Assembly: GCF_954871325.1 (NCBI RefSeq)
Contig: NC_088779.1
Coordinates: 12,030,846-12,094,845, forward strand
From: Gordionus sp. m RMFG-2023
Lineage: Eukaryota; Nematomorpha; Gordioida; Chordodea; Parachordodidae
DNA: 64,000 bases
Direction: 5' to 3'
The notes beneath the pieces were generated by a model that had not been told where the DNA came from, made no database searches, and saw only the letters and a list, made by a program, of their open reading frames with translations. A program made the position numbers and the translations under genes. This document shows positions 12,401-21,362 of the stretch, piece after piece (position 1 is the stretch's first letter; each line of letters opens with the position of its first letter).

Positions 12401-15400
12401 TTTTTTGAGATCTAGGGAATGGGAAAGTATTGCTATGAATATTATTTTCTTCCCTGGTATCTTCCATTTCATTAATATTGTCTGACTCTGAATCACTTTC
12501 AACGATTTGGATATCCATATGCGATGCCATTTTAAATTATTAACAGGTGATTTAGGTTTATAATACAAATTGAAAATATAAATTACAAATTGAAAATATA
12601 TTTCAATTTCAAAATTAAATAATTTTTTTTTTTTTTCTCTTTAGCTTTCACCTTTTCTGGTGGTAAGCTCCTTCAACATCTCTCTCCTCTTTATGTTATT
12701 CATACAATCTCTTTTATCTATTTTATACTTCTTTATATTGGCTCTAACTTTATGGCCCCATGGAAGTTTTGGCCTTCCTCTTTTACGTTTGCCCATCACT
12801 TCCAAACTTTCAACTTTATTTCCTATGTAGTTCATAGGCCTTCTCATTGTGTGCCCATACCACCTAAGTCTGTTTACCATTAACTTAGTCTTAATGGGCA
12901 CTACCTTTAAACTATTTAGTATTCTTGTACTGCGCACCTTATCCTTTCTTGTTACCCCAGCAATCATCCTCAGCATTCTCATCTCCATAGTTTGTAGACT
13001 TCTCTCGTCTGATTCTTTGTTTGGCCATGTTTCCGAACTATATAGAATAGTTGGTTGTACTATGGAACTGTAGATTTTTCCCTTTAATTTGTGTGGGATT
13101 CTTTTGTCAAATAGCACTCCAGATAAAGATCTCCACTTTAACCACCCTTGATTAATCTTATTCTTTATCTCTTTCTATTGTGCCGTTTGTTTGTATAGTG
13201 GAGCCCAAATATTTGCAGCTTTCAATTGCGGATATCTGCCAATCATTTATATCAATACTCTCCGTTTCATCTCCTCCTATCACCATATACTCTGTCTTTT
13301 CTCTATTTACTTTTAATCCGTGCGTTTCTAGGATATTTATCCAATTCACTAACCTTTCTTTCATTTCATCCTTGGATTCGGCAAGTATCACAATATCATC
13401 TGCAAATATCATATTCCACGGGACTGTTTGAGGTATAGACTGTGCTAATACATCTTACTGTAATGAAGAGAAGTGGGCTGAGAGCCGACCCTTGATGAAC
13501 TCCTTCGGCTATTTTGAAGCCTGCTGAAGTACCTGTTGTGCTACGGACCATTGTTGTATGTCCCATATACATATCCTGTATTATTCTTATATATTTTTCG
13601 GGAACTTTTTTGTGGCGTAGCGCCCACCAGATAAGTTTTCTTGGTATTCTATCGAAGGCCTTTTCTAGATCGAGAAAGACCATGTGTAGCTTTTTGTTCT
13701 TTTCCCTGTATTTTTCACTCATTTGCCTAATTGCGTGGATAATAGCATCAGTTGTTGATCTTCTAGGCATATAGCCAAACTGAGTCTCTCTTATTTCGTC
13801 TCTTAACCTTTTTTCTATTATTTTTTCGTAGAATTTAAGCAGTGTGACATTAGTTTTATGCCCTTGTAATTTTGACAATTGTGTGGATCCCCTTTATTTT
13901 TGAAGATAGGAACTAGATAGCTCTGCCTCTTTTTTGAGGGATCTCTTCATTTCCCAGTATTTTATTGTACAGATTTGTGAGGAGATGTATTCCATCATCT
14001 CCTAGTGCTTTAAGGCTTTCTATTGGAATATCGTCTGGACCCCTAGCTTTGTTGTTTTTCATATGCTTGAGGCATGTGATTATTTCTTGTTCTGTTATAG
14101 ATTGTACAAGGTTTTGACAAGGGGAGTGTTCATCGAGATGCAATATGTGGGAATTAAAGTTGAGAAGCTCCTGAAAATATTCTTTCCATCTATTCATTAT
14201 TTCTTTTTCCTTTATTATCAATTTCCCATCTTTATTTTTGATTACTTTCGGAGCTCCGTTTATATCCCTAGAGTTCTTTTCTCGCTGTTTGGCTAATCTG
14301 TATATTTTATTTTGCCCTTCTTTGGTATGTAGATCTTCGTACATGTCATCGTATGCCATAGATTTGGCCCTAGCCACCGCCTTTGTAGCTAATCTCTTGG
14401 ATTTTTTGTATCTTGACTTGTCATCTGCATTTTTAAATTTGTACCATATTTTATAAAGGGCTTTTTTCTCCTGTATAGTGGTTTGTACCTCTTGATTCCA
14501 CCACCATAGTTCTTTGTGTGATTTGTTGCCTCCTCTTGTCAAGCCTAGCGTCGATTTTGCAGTGTCTATTAATCTGGATGAAAGGTGTGAGCAATTTATT
14601 GTTTCAATGTTTGCATTGATTGCAAAGGCATCTGTCATTGTTTTTAATTTGCCCCATTTGATGCATGGTTCCAGTTTTATCTTATTTTGAGTGGATTTAT
14701 TTGAGATTTGTAAATCCATGATTAGTAGCTTGTGTTGCGCGGCGATATCTTCTCCTGGGATGACTTTGCAGTCTATTACATCTTTTAATCTTCTGCGAGA
14801 GATTAGCATGTAATCTATCTGTGTTTTCCTAGTACCACTTTCATATGTTATTAAATGACTGTCTTTTTTCCTATAGTAGGTGTTGGTTAAGGCAAGGTCG
14901 AAGGCTTGCGCAAATTTCAGTACGTGCTCTCCTTCATCATTTCTTTCTCCGTATCCAAAACCACCATGATGCCTTTTGTAGCTATCTCTTGCTTTCCCCA
15001 CATGCGCATTTAAGTCACCACCAATTATGACTAGGTCATCCTTAGGGATTTCCATTACAGCTTGATCAAAGATAGCTCTAAAGTCATCTTTCTCTTCTTC
15101 CTTGCAACCCGTTTGAGGAGCATATACTGATAGGATGTGTAGTATTGATTGACCAATGCAGAGTTTTATCTTCATTAGTCTATCAGAGATCCTGTTGACC
15201 TCTACTACTGAAGAGGTTAGGTCTTGGCTGAGGATGATGCCGACACCGTTCCTATTGCTAACAAGTCCATTATAGTACAATTTATACCCATCTCCAATCA
15301 TCAAAGTTTTCTGTCCTTTCCATTTCGTCTCTTGTATGCACGCTATATCAACTTTTCTCTTGTTCAACATTGATGCCAATTCTCTCGTCTTACCTTTAAG

Positions 15401-18400
15401 CGTCTCAATATTCAAACTTGCCAGTCTTGTCTTCTTTGTTTGACCTTTACTTTATTTTTCACAGGATGGAGGTCTACACCCTGCGCGTCGCATGGAGGGA
15501 ACGCCCTAGCTTTCATATTCATATTTTCATTTGTGTCCTTCATTTTGTTTATTGGACAGGTATCTTTAGCACCCGGCTGTCCAGGCCTGTCGGTGACCGG
15601 GGTGTCATCTCTAAGCTCCGAAATTCATCATACCATATGTCTTTACACATCAGTCATCGAAGAAAAACTTGAAAGTTTTTATGGTTCTTACCAGGATTGA
15701 ACCCGCGTCCTTGTTGATACTCGTGTTTCCAAGCCTACATCTTCTTTTTTTTTCAAAATTAAATAATAAATCATAAAAATTATAATTAATTATGGTACTA
15801 TATTTAAATTTTCGTGCTTATACTTACATTCATTATATTTTTTAAAAGTAGCTAAGTAGCTATACTTTTAAAAAAAGTAGCGCGCTAAAAAGTAAATAAT
15901 TTCAAAAAAAGTATCCGCTATTAGTTATAGCTACCAAAAAAGATAGCGATACAAGTAGCGCGCTACTTTAACAACTCTGGCGTTTACTGATCTTTGCTAT
16001 ATACCTATCATCGCTTAAAGTCGTTTTGCGGGGTCTTCCAGGCCTCTTTGGATTCGATATTGTATTATTGTTGCGTAATCTTTTATAAGTATACCATCGA
16101 CTGTTCTTCGAGCTAGGGTTAATTCTCTGGCAATTCGGCGATTACTTTTACCACTTATGTGTAAATTAATTATTTTACATTTAGTTGGAATAGAAATTTC
16201 TTTTCTTTTAATAATTTTAGTCGAATGTTCGTTAAAATATTTATAAAGACTGAAAGTTTCTTTAAACAATGATTTAAAACAAGAAAAAATTTAGGAATTT
16301 TTTTTAAAATAATTAAAAATAGGTATTAATAAGCAGATTAGAATGTGATTAATGACTTTCTACCAAAAAAACAATGGGCAACTTAAAATTGTTGCTGAAA
16401 AAAACTAGTGAAACCTATTTTACCAAATTGGTCATTTTTGAAATGTTATTTTCAAAGGCTAAAATTTCATCGAAAGATTTATAGAAATTCCGAGTTTTAA
16501 ACATTTCTAGACATCTTAAATTAATTAATCAATTCGCTTTTACCCAATAAGTTAAAAAGTTTTAAGTTATTAATTTTTTTATGTAAAAATGCAGGGTGGG
16601 CAGTCATTTATGGCCGGTAGTGTATATAATCATTTTAATACATTGGGAATATAATCTAAAATGTGTTTGAAATTATACAAAACATCCATAGCATTTTTTG
16701 GGACTACATCTTAGTTAATCTTTTAAACAGTTATTCAGCTAATAAGGTATCAAATAAATATTATTTTTTTTCTATCTCCATCTGAAAAAGATTGGGAAGG
16801 CTTTTGTCTGCAGATTGGTAAGTGCTGCATAATGAATTAAAAACCATTCATTTAATAGTTTTATAATACTTTCTACTTATCTTATACTTATGTTTTGACG
16901 ATGAGCTTGCCTTGCTGCAAGTCGAGGGAGACAAATATTAAACACGTATAGCTCTCCTTTTGACTCAAAAATAACATATAAAATTGAAATTCTTCATCAA
17001 CATTAGCCCTGATTTCCTTGAGTTTTAATAAAATGCTCTCCACTATTTGCATCTTCTTAATCAAGTCAATGCCATGTTTTGAAAAGTATTACATAAAATA
17101 GTTGTATAATTAAATAATACATTCTAATGAGAAAAAAAAATTGAAATAAGTATTGAATCCAATAATTTTCTTGCTTCTGAGGAAATATTTTTCAAGCCAT
17201 TGCAATATTTCAGTAATAGCATTAATAATCCACTCTTCTAACTCCATAAAAGCTGTTACTGCTTGATGGCGGAGACTCCATCTCGTTGGACAAGCTTGCA
17301 CTTTCTTTCTCCCTGTTGGACAAGGAGTTTAAGAAAAATTATTATTTGACTAGAAATATGAAAATGGTAGATAAATATCACTAGAAATTTGAAAATAATA
17401 GGTAAATATTACGCCAATGAAAACTTGAAATCGAAATTAATTGATAAAATAACTTAATAGATGAATGTGATAAATAAATGTAATTAAATATATATTTAAT
17501 ATGAGACAGGAATAAATATTAACAAATATAAATTAATATAAACATTAATATTTTTGAAAAATATATCAGGCATCTGCATTTTTTGGCTTCTCCCCCCCCG
17601 CTGCATACGCGCATTCTCAGCCTGGGTATGTATTTATTACCTTCTCTATAGTGAAGGTCACGGTCCGGTTTTTATTCCGGATCGGCCCGAAGCACTCGGA
17701 CCGGACTGGACCATGGTCTTTTAAAAATGATTGATCCATTCCTTGGTTCTAAATAAAAAGGACGGTATTTAATTCTTGTTTATTGGGACTAAGTAAAATG
17801 CCTCTTAACTTGTCGTTTTCATATTGCAAAATAAAAATGAAGTAAAAATTCACAAAAACTAAAATTTATCCTCTAGAAAAATAACATAAATAAAATATAC
17901 AAAAAAATAGGTACAAAAATAATATTAATTGAATAATTAAGCAAACATAAATATTAATAAAAATAAATAAAAAGATCGGTCCGGCCGTTTATCGGTCCAG
18001 TTGACCCTTTAAGACTGACAGGACAGGACCGTTGACCTTCATTACTTTCAATATTATTTTAGAGATATATTTCCAATATTAGTATTTTACACTTTGGATC
18101 GGGACCCGTTAGAAATCAGTGACTTTATTTAATTAATCAAAATAACAACCTATTCTTGTGGTAACATAGTCATCTCATATACCGATACCATTAATGGTGT
18201 TGTTATTTTACTAATAAAAACAATGAAGATGACGTTATCTCTTATTTAGTCTCTTACCACTTAAAAGCATAGGCTTTAATAGTAAAATAATGAATTCTTA
18301 TAATTATTATAAAAATTAATTACATTAATATATTTGAAAACAAGGATGAAAAAAATGATATCATGAAAACTATATCCGCCAACGAAATAATTGTTAATGA

Positions 18401-18659
18401 CTTAAAACAAGAGTTACTCAAATACAAAGACTGTGATCCCAAGTACATAAAAGATATGCAGGAAAAAAATTTGGAAATCAAAGATGCTGTTAATATATGG
18501 ACGGGTAATATAAACCATTTTTTTAAAATTTAATAATTATTTTCAAATCAAGATAATTTATTTAGCTCTGTGTCTTGGTTAAAAAGAAAATTCAACGTTG
18601 AAGAATCTATAATCAATACTCAGTTTAACATTCCTGAAAATTTGGATTATATTGAATGA
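3496..18659 (+). CDS. MND1: Meiotic nuclear division protein 1 (Mnd1), six exons
   Basis: Mnd1 pairs with Hop2 in the nucleus and helps Dmc1/Rad51 carry out strand exchange in meiosis. Exons read 3496-3498, 3547-3612, 3699-3872, 5056-5163, 18345-18504 and 18553-18659, every one bounded by GT-AG with matching phase. The product is 205 residues, the length I recall for the human protein. Visible family hallmarks are [12 protein letters not shown] at the start, SLVDDDLV and YYWAFPSKA (about 70-78) in the winged-helix domain, a coiled coil from about 82, KYKDCDP (143-149), and WTDN then WLKRKF and a C-terminal [10 protein letters not shown]. The first coding exon is the ATG alone, then a 48-bp intron. 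Introns 2, 3 and 5 are 86, 1183 and 48 bp; intron 4 is 13,181 bp and full of nested transposons. No break is seen in the frame, so the gene looks functional if intron 4 is spliced. Exon assignment rests on recall of the family, not on an alignment. Confidence 0.93.
5940..6045. mobile_element. Terminal fragment of the GCGCGC-motif hAT family
   Basis: TTTAGCGCGCGAAAGCTACA and AAAAAGTAGTGCGTTATTTA with a following AACAACAC resemble the right end of the 8-kb hAT element at 7983-15979 (GTAGCGCGCTAC, then TTAACAACTCTG). Only one end can be placed, so this is a remnant or a decayed MITE in MND1 intron 4. Confidence 0.45.
6550..6718. repeat. Two tandem copies of an ~85-100 bp unit
   Basis: The block beginning CAGCTTCCCCTCGTTGTTCA is followed by a diverged second copy beginning CAGCTTTCCGTCGTTGTTCA, each with the same AT-rich tail. 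It lies in MND1 intron 4 and has no coding content. Confidence 0.7.
7291..8001 (-). pseudogene. Tc1 transposase, catalytic half, broken
   Basis: Reading on the minus strand, the frame carries [11 protein letters not shown], then VLWSDESK with the first catalytic Asp, [17 protein letters not shown] with the second Asp, and [14 protein letters not shown] with the catalytic Glu of the DD34E class. One in-frame stop (TAA at 7684-7686) separates the two long open pieces, and the hAT insertion cuts the gene upstream. Nothing suggests that the copy can still move by itself. Confidence 0.9.
8235..8397 (-). pseudogene. hAT transposase C-terminal dimerisation region
   Basis: The minus strand reads [20 protein letters not shown] followed by NIEMILLLK, matching the C-terminal dimerisation domain of BED-type hAT transposases. 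The LTR retroelement at 8403 is inserted just 5' of this piece, separating it from the rest of the transposase gene upstream. It is the last part of the transposase encoded at 11629-12530. Confidence 0.75.
8403..11085 (-). mobile_element. LTR retroelement fossil, short internal region
   Basis: Two direct repeats, 8403-8911 (509 bp) and 10676-11085 (410 bp), begin TGTCACAATGAGG and end TTTACAACA, giving the TG...CA form of LTRs. The 5-bp duplication AATAG flanks the whole element (8398-8402 and 11086-11090). A purine tract beside the 8911 boundary and a TGGTGTTGGAGAG stretch beside the 10676 boundary place the polypurine tract and primer-binding site so that the element reads on the minus strand. 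The internal region is only about 1.76 kb, too short for a full gag-pol, so it is a deleted or non-autonomous copy. The LTRs have diverged and differ in length by an AT-rich repeated block, which suggests a moderately old insertion. Family within LTR elements uncertain. Confidence 0.88.
11629..12530 (-). pseudogene. BED-type hAT transposase, N-terminal and central parts
   Basis: On the minus strand an open start ([18 protein letters not shown], then [10 protein letters not shown] and a run to TLKKH) gives a BED zinc finger that binds the element ends. The next exon-like piece ([19 protein letters not shown] through [13 protein letters not shown]) and a third ([18 protein letters not shown] through [10 protein letters not shown]) match the start of the hAT RNase H-like catalytic core, including the first Asp region TADSW and the TDNGSNF motif. 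Introns of about 40-60 bp with GT-AG borders separate the pieces. The frame decays after TDNGSNF; the C-terminal piece lies at 8235-8397 beyond the LTR element. Confidence 0.85.
12624..15750 (-). mobile_element. RTE-clade LINE, near full length
   Basis: The element is flanked by a 17-bp target-site duplication, TTTCAAAATTAAATAAT (12607-12623 and 15751-15767), and has a poly(A) tail read as the T run at 12624. One protein region holds an AP-like endonuclease and a reverse transcriptase, the organisation of the RTE/BovB clade. It lies in the 5' noncoding part of the hAT element at 7983-15979 and is oriented against MND1. Its 5' end includes GGTTCAATCC, like an internal RNA polymerase III B box. 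The near-perfect duplication shows that the insertion is intact as an event, though its coding frame is broken. Confidence 0.93.
12641..15415 (-). pseudogene. RTE LINE ORF: endonuclease and reverse transcriptase, frameshifted
   Basis: The first open piece (15415-13913, 500 residues) has endonuclease motifs IQETKW (catalytic Glu), GGDLNAHVG and [11 protein letters not shown], then RT entry [20 protein letters not shown]. The second (13878-13396) holds [24 protein letters not shown] and [11 protein letters not shown]. The third (13412-13158) holds the catalytic FADD and NREKTEYMV, and the last (13117-12641) the C-terminal [18 protein letters not shown] and [11 protein letters not shown] region. 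The pieces lie in different frames, so at least three to four frameshifts have broken it. The true start lies a little upstream of the first Leu codon, at [13 protein letters not shown]. Confidence 0.92.
15988..16269 (-). pseudogene. Tc1 transposase, N-terminal DNA-binding part, broken
   Basis: The minus strand carries [20 protein letters not shown] with [14 protein letters not shown], a helix-turn-helix of the paired-like type that recognises Tc1 ends. In another frame follows [20 protein letters not shown], the usual GRPR linker and second helical domain, so at least one frameshift lies between them. It joins the catalytic half at 7291-8001 once the intervening hAT is set aside. Confidence 0.85.
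16690..17630 (-). mobile_element. ZMYM/DUF4371-type hAT remnant
   Basis: Minus-strand pieces read [20 protein letters not shown] (17301-17110), [20 protein letters not shown] with [13 protein letters not shown], and [15 protein letters not shown]. This is the order found in hAT transposases related to ZMYM1 proteins (TRW region, then a helical insertion, then the R-R-H-R-N segment). The pieces are in different frames. At 17593 a run of Cs then GCTGCATACGCGCA resembles the C-run end of the copy at 49353-50561, so the element may start near 17630. Its other end is not seen. Confidence 0.75.
17645..18040. mobile_element. Non-autonomous hAT-like element with GGTCCGG repeats
   Basis: The left end TGAAGGTCACGGTCCGG is answered on the right by GGACCGTTGACCTTCA, forming terminal inverted repeats of about 16 bp. 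CGGTCCGG-type motifs recur inside both ends. The candidate flanking duplication (TTACCTTC / TTACTTTC) is imperfect. There is no coding capacity. Confidence 0.6.
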
Positions 18660-19456
18660 ATAACAAAGTGCTTCTTAAATCAAAGATTGGATGCCAATTT
18701 TTTCTTTCCTTAGGAATTTTGAAGATATTTGCAATGAAAATTTAATTATATTTAATAATGAAAAAATTAGTATTTAATTAAAAAAAATATATGATTATAA
18801 TTTCATAATTGTGCCAAAAAATTAAATATTTAAATTCCTCTTTATGCTTTTGATAGGAAGGAGTAATAAAATACCTTGTTATAAGTTGTTGCGTTCAGAA
18901 GTCTATATTTCAATATCTAAATACAAAATTTATTTGAATATAGCCGTTATTATTGAAAAATATATGATAACGTTCACATTTTTACAACTTTTGTACAGAA
19001 TAAAACGTTCCCATTTGTAAAGTTTTTATAGATAATACTTTTTCTTAGTATTTAAATATAAGATACAATATAATGTTTAAATTATATAAGCACATCCAGG
19101 ACTTCTGAGGAGGAAGGAGGTTAGTATTTTAAGTGACTTCTCCATAAATTTTATTTGAGGGGCTTAGGATACCTTCTAAGGGTTTTGGCCGGATTACATT
19201 TATTTCGAATAATATAATTTATATGTTACACTTTTTTTTTGAGAGATTTAAATCATGTTGATTTTAGGTTTAACTTATTAAAATTATATGAAAAAACATA
19301 CAATTTGACTAATGTAAGAAATAATCAAAATATCCTTGTTAACACATACATAACAGCATTTACAAATAAACTGACTACTGGTTTAAAAAGTAAATATTAC
19401 AGTTATGGATGGTAGAAAAAATTAAAAACAAACTTGCACTTTATATCTTTTAAATA
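18660..19456. other. MND1 3' flank, no gene seen
   Basis: AT-rich sequence after the MND1 stop. AATAAA-like signals occur, but no coding exon or repeat of a known family was recognised before the MITE at 19457. Confidence 0.5.
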
Positions 19457-19670
19457 GTGTTGTTAAACGACCCATTTTGAATCGATTTTTAAAAACAACC
19501 CGATTAAAATTTTAGCCAAAATAACATTATATAATCCCAGAGATTTGGCAAAAAGAGGTCCATACCTTTCTGCTATTTATGAGAAAAATCTCTAGGCAAG
19601 CAGGATATAGTTTTGGCTAAAATCTTAATCGGACTGTTTAAAAATAGACCCAAAATGGGCCGTACAACAC
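19457..19670. mobile_element. TA-flanked MITE, nearly palindromic
   Basis: Begins GTGTTGTTAAACGACCCATT and ends with the inverted counterpart GGCCGTACAACAC. TA lies on both sides, the target duplication of Tc1/mariner elements. The inverted arms run to about 70 bp on each side, around a core containing TTTCTGCTATTTATGAG. Related copies occur at 3138, 19767, 30517 and 56038. Confidence 0.85.
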
Positions 19671-19744
19671 TAATTTTAAAAACTGAATAAAAGAAAGTAC
19701 AACAATAATTCCCACTAACCAGAAAATAAAAAAATTGGTATGTG

Positions 19745-20105
19745 TGCATAGGCGTAGACAGGAGTAGTGTTATTAAACAGCTCGTTTTGAGCCGATTTTT
19801 AAAAAAACTCAATATTTGATCTAGAATAAGATTACGCAAGCCTTTGTTTGTAGAAGGAACAACGGTTTGGACATCTATTAACGAAATCTCGAGGCTTAGG
19901 CAATATTTTTTTGTCGAAAATATTGAGTTAGCCGTTTTAAAAATCGACTTAAAATGAGCCGTTTAACAATATTATACAGGAGGACCCCCCCCCCCCTCTG
20001 AAATATGTCTCTTTTTGTGAATATAATTTTAAGCTTATAAAAATATCCTCCTTACCTCCTTACCTCACTCCCCACCCCTTGTCCCTCAAAAATGTATGCC
20101 TATAT
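19745..20105. mobile_element. ZMYM-hAT-like MITE interrupted by a TA-MITE
   Basis: TGCATAGGCGTAGACAGGAG on the left and, on the far side of the inserted MITE, CAGGAGGACCCCCCCC resemble the end of the G/C-run hAT family. On the right, CCCTCAAAAATGTATGCCTA reads in reverse as TAGGCATACATTTTTGAGGG and forms a rough inverted repeat. The TA-MITE at 19767-19972 is the younger insertion. Confidence 0.5.
19767..19972. mobile_element. TA-flanked MITE, second local copy
   Basis: Starts GTGTTATTAAACAGCTCG and ends GAGCCGTTTAACAATAT, with TA at 19765-19766 and 19973-19974. It shares the arm and part of the core with the copy at 19457 but has diverged internally. Confidence 0.85.
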
Positions 20106-21362
20106 CTTAAACAATAATTTGTAAGAGAGAATGTTAAAGTTAATAATTTTTTAGCTTAAAGCAATATATATCATTGAAATTAAATAAATTATGTAAAAAC
20201 TTGCGCACAATGCAATTTTATTTCTTAGTGAAATATTATGTACATCTGAAAATACTTGTAAAGATTGGAAATGAAAAAAGTAATTCTATATTTTTTTAAA
20301 TTAATAAATAAATTATCTATAAATATTTAATCTTGTAGCAAGATCTTCTTAAGAAAGTTGATTCAATTTCAAGTGAAAATTAGAAATTTTATAACAATCA
20401 TGAAAACAAGGGAGAAGAAAATTAGAATAAATTTGAAAAGGGATAAATGTACATTAAATTAAATAAAAGTTATTAATAATTATCTTTAGTGTTGATGCTA
20501 GGAGATAAAAATTTCATAAAAATAAGAGGTCTTGATTCAAGTAGAATATAGTTTATTTCAATTGAAAATTAACAACATTTTAATAGTTGTTAATGATGAA
20601 TCTCAATCTAACTGTGATCAAAGAGAAAATTTATAATCACTCATTAATAATTTAAATTGTATCTGATTATTTAAACGTGATTATATAACCTGCATAAAGG
20701 CCAATTTCAAAAGATAATGTTACAATAAAGATTATGCTAGAAATGTATTTTTCTATCATTAAGATCGTAGTCCCAATAGGCATTGTATTTTAGTTTTATT
20801 ATGGAATTTACATTTTATGAAGTTAAAATTGGTGAAAGGTCTGCAGAAAATTTTATTATGAATATTAGTTGTTTTTATTAAAATTAACCTATTATCATAT
20901 TAGAAAATGGAATATAGGAGAAGAAGCCCCTGAAAAATTTATTAATCTCCTTCCCATCTTATGCCATATAGATCATATAAGAAATAATTAATTCAAACAC
21001 AATGATGTACATGTTCAAATATTAATAAACTGGAGTAAGATATGCAACAGTTTTAAATAAATGGTACATTTAGCTATAAAATAATTAAAACAAAAATATT
21101 AGTTTTTATTTTCAACAAAAAATATTATGTATTATTTAGTTAAGGTGTTCCGGTCTACCAACAGTTATTTTAAAAATGTTATGCATATATAGATATCAAT
21201 ATTTGTAAAACACGAGGCATATATTTATTTTTACTCGCTTGTAAAAGTATTACCTATACATGCCTTTTTTTTTTTTTTTAGCTCAAACCATTATTTAATA
21301 TAACTCTTTAAGGTTAGGATGAGATTTCGCGCATAATAAATTTAAAAATTACAAATTTTAAT
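20106..21362. other. Region upstream of POLD1, no gene seen
   Basis: AT-rich, without a recognisable exon or transposon end. It presumably includes the POLD1 promoter, but no individual element can be assigned. Confidence 0.5.

Larger units (their letters stand above)
7983..15979 (-). mobile_element. hAT transposon, 8 kb, carrying two younger insertions
   Basis: The element starts CAGAGTTGTTAA and ends, in reverse complement, with the same sequence (TTAACAACTCTG at 15968-15979). It is flanked by a perfect 8-bp duplication, GCGTTTAC, of the kind hAT transposases make. Both subterminal regions are rich in the palindrome GTAGCGCGCTAC, probably transposase binding sites. A BED/hAT transposase gene lies on the minus strand (11629-12530, with a C-terminal piece at about 8240-8397). 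An LTR retroelement (8403-11085) and an RTE LINE (12624-15750) sit inside it, so they are younger. Removing both leaves roughly 2.2 kb. Confidence 0.92.
7170..16623 (-). mobile_element. Tc1-like DNA transposon, split by a hAT insertion
   Basis: Transposase pieces lie on both sides of a hAT element occupying 7983-15979; without that insert the element is about 1.45 kb, typical for Tc1. The right end (TGGCCGGTAGTGTA, next to TA) and a weaker left end near 7170 (GGTCTCATCAATATGACCACC region) look like the diverged terminal repeats. The hAT insertion duplicated GCGTTTAC at 7975-7982 and 15980-15987, which proves that the two halves belong together. The left boundary is approximate. Confidence 0.85.

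Noticed and set aside
12849-15700. Several plus-strand ORFs within the LINE.
   Set aside because: They are antisense frames of the endonuclease-reverse transcriptase and have no motifs of their own.
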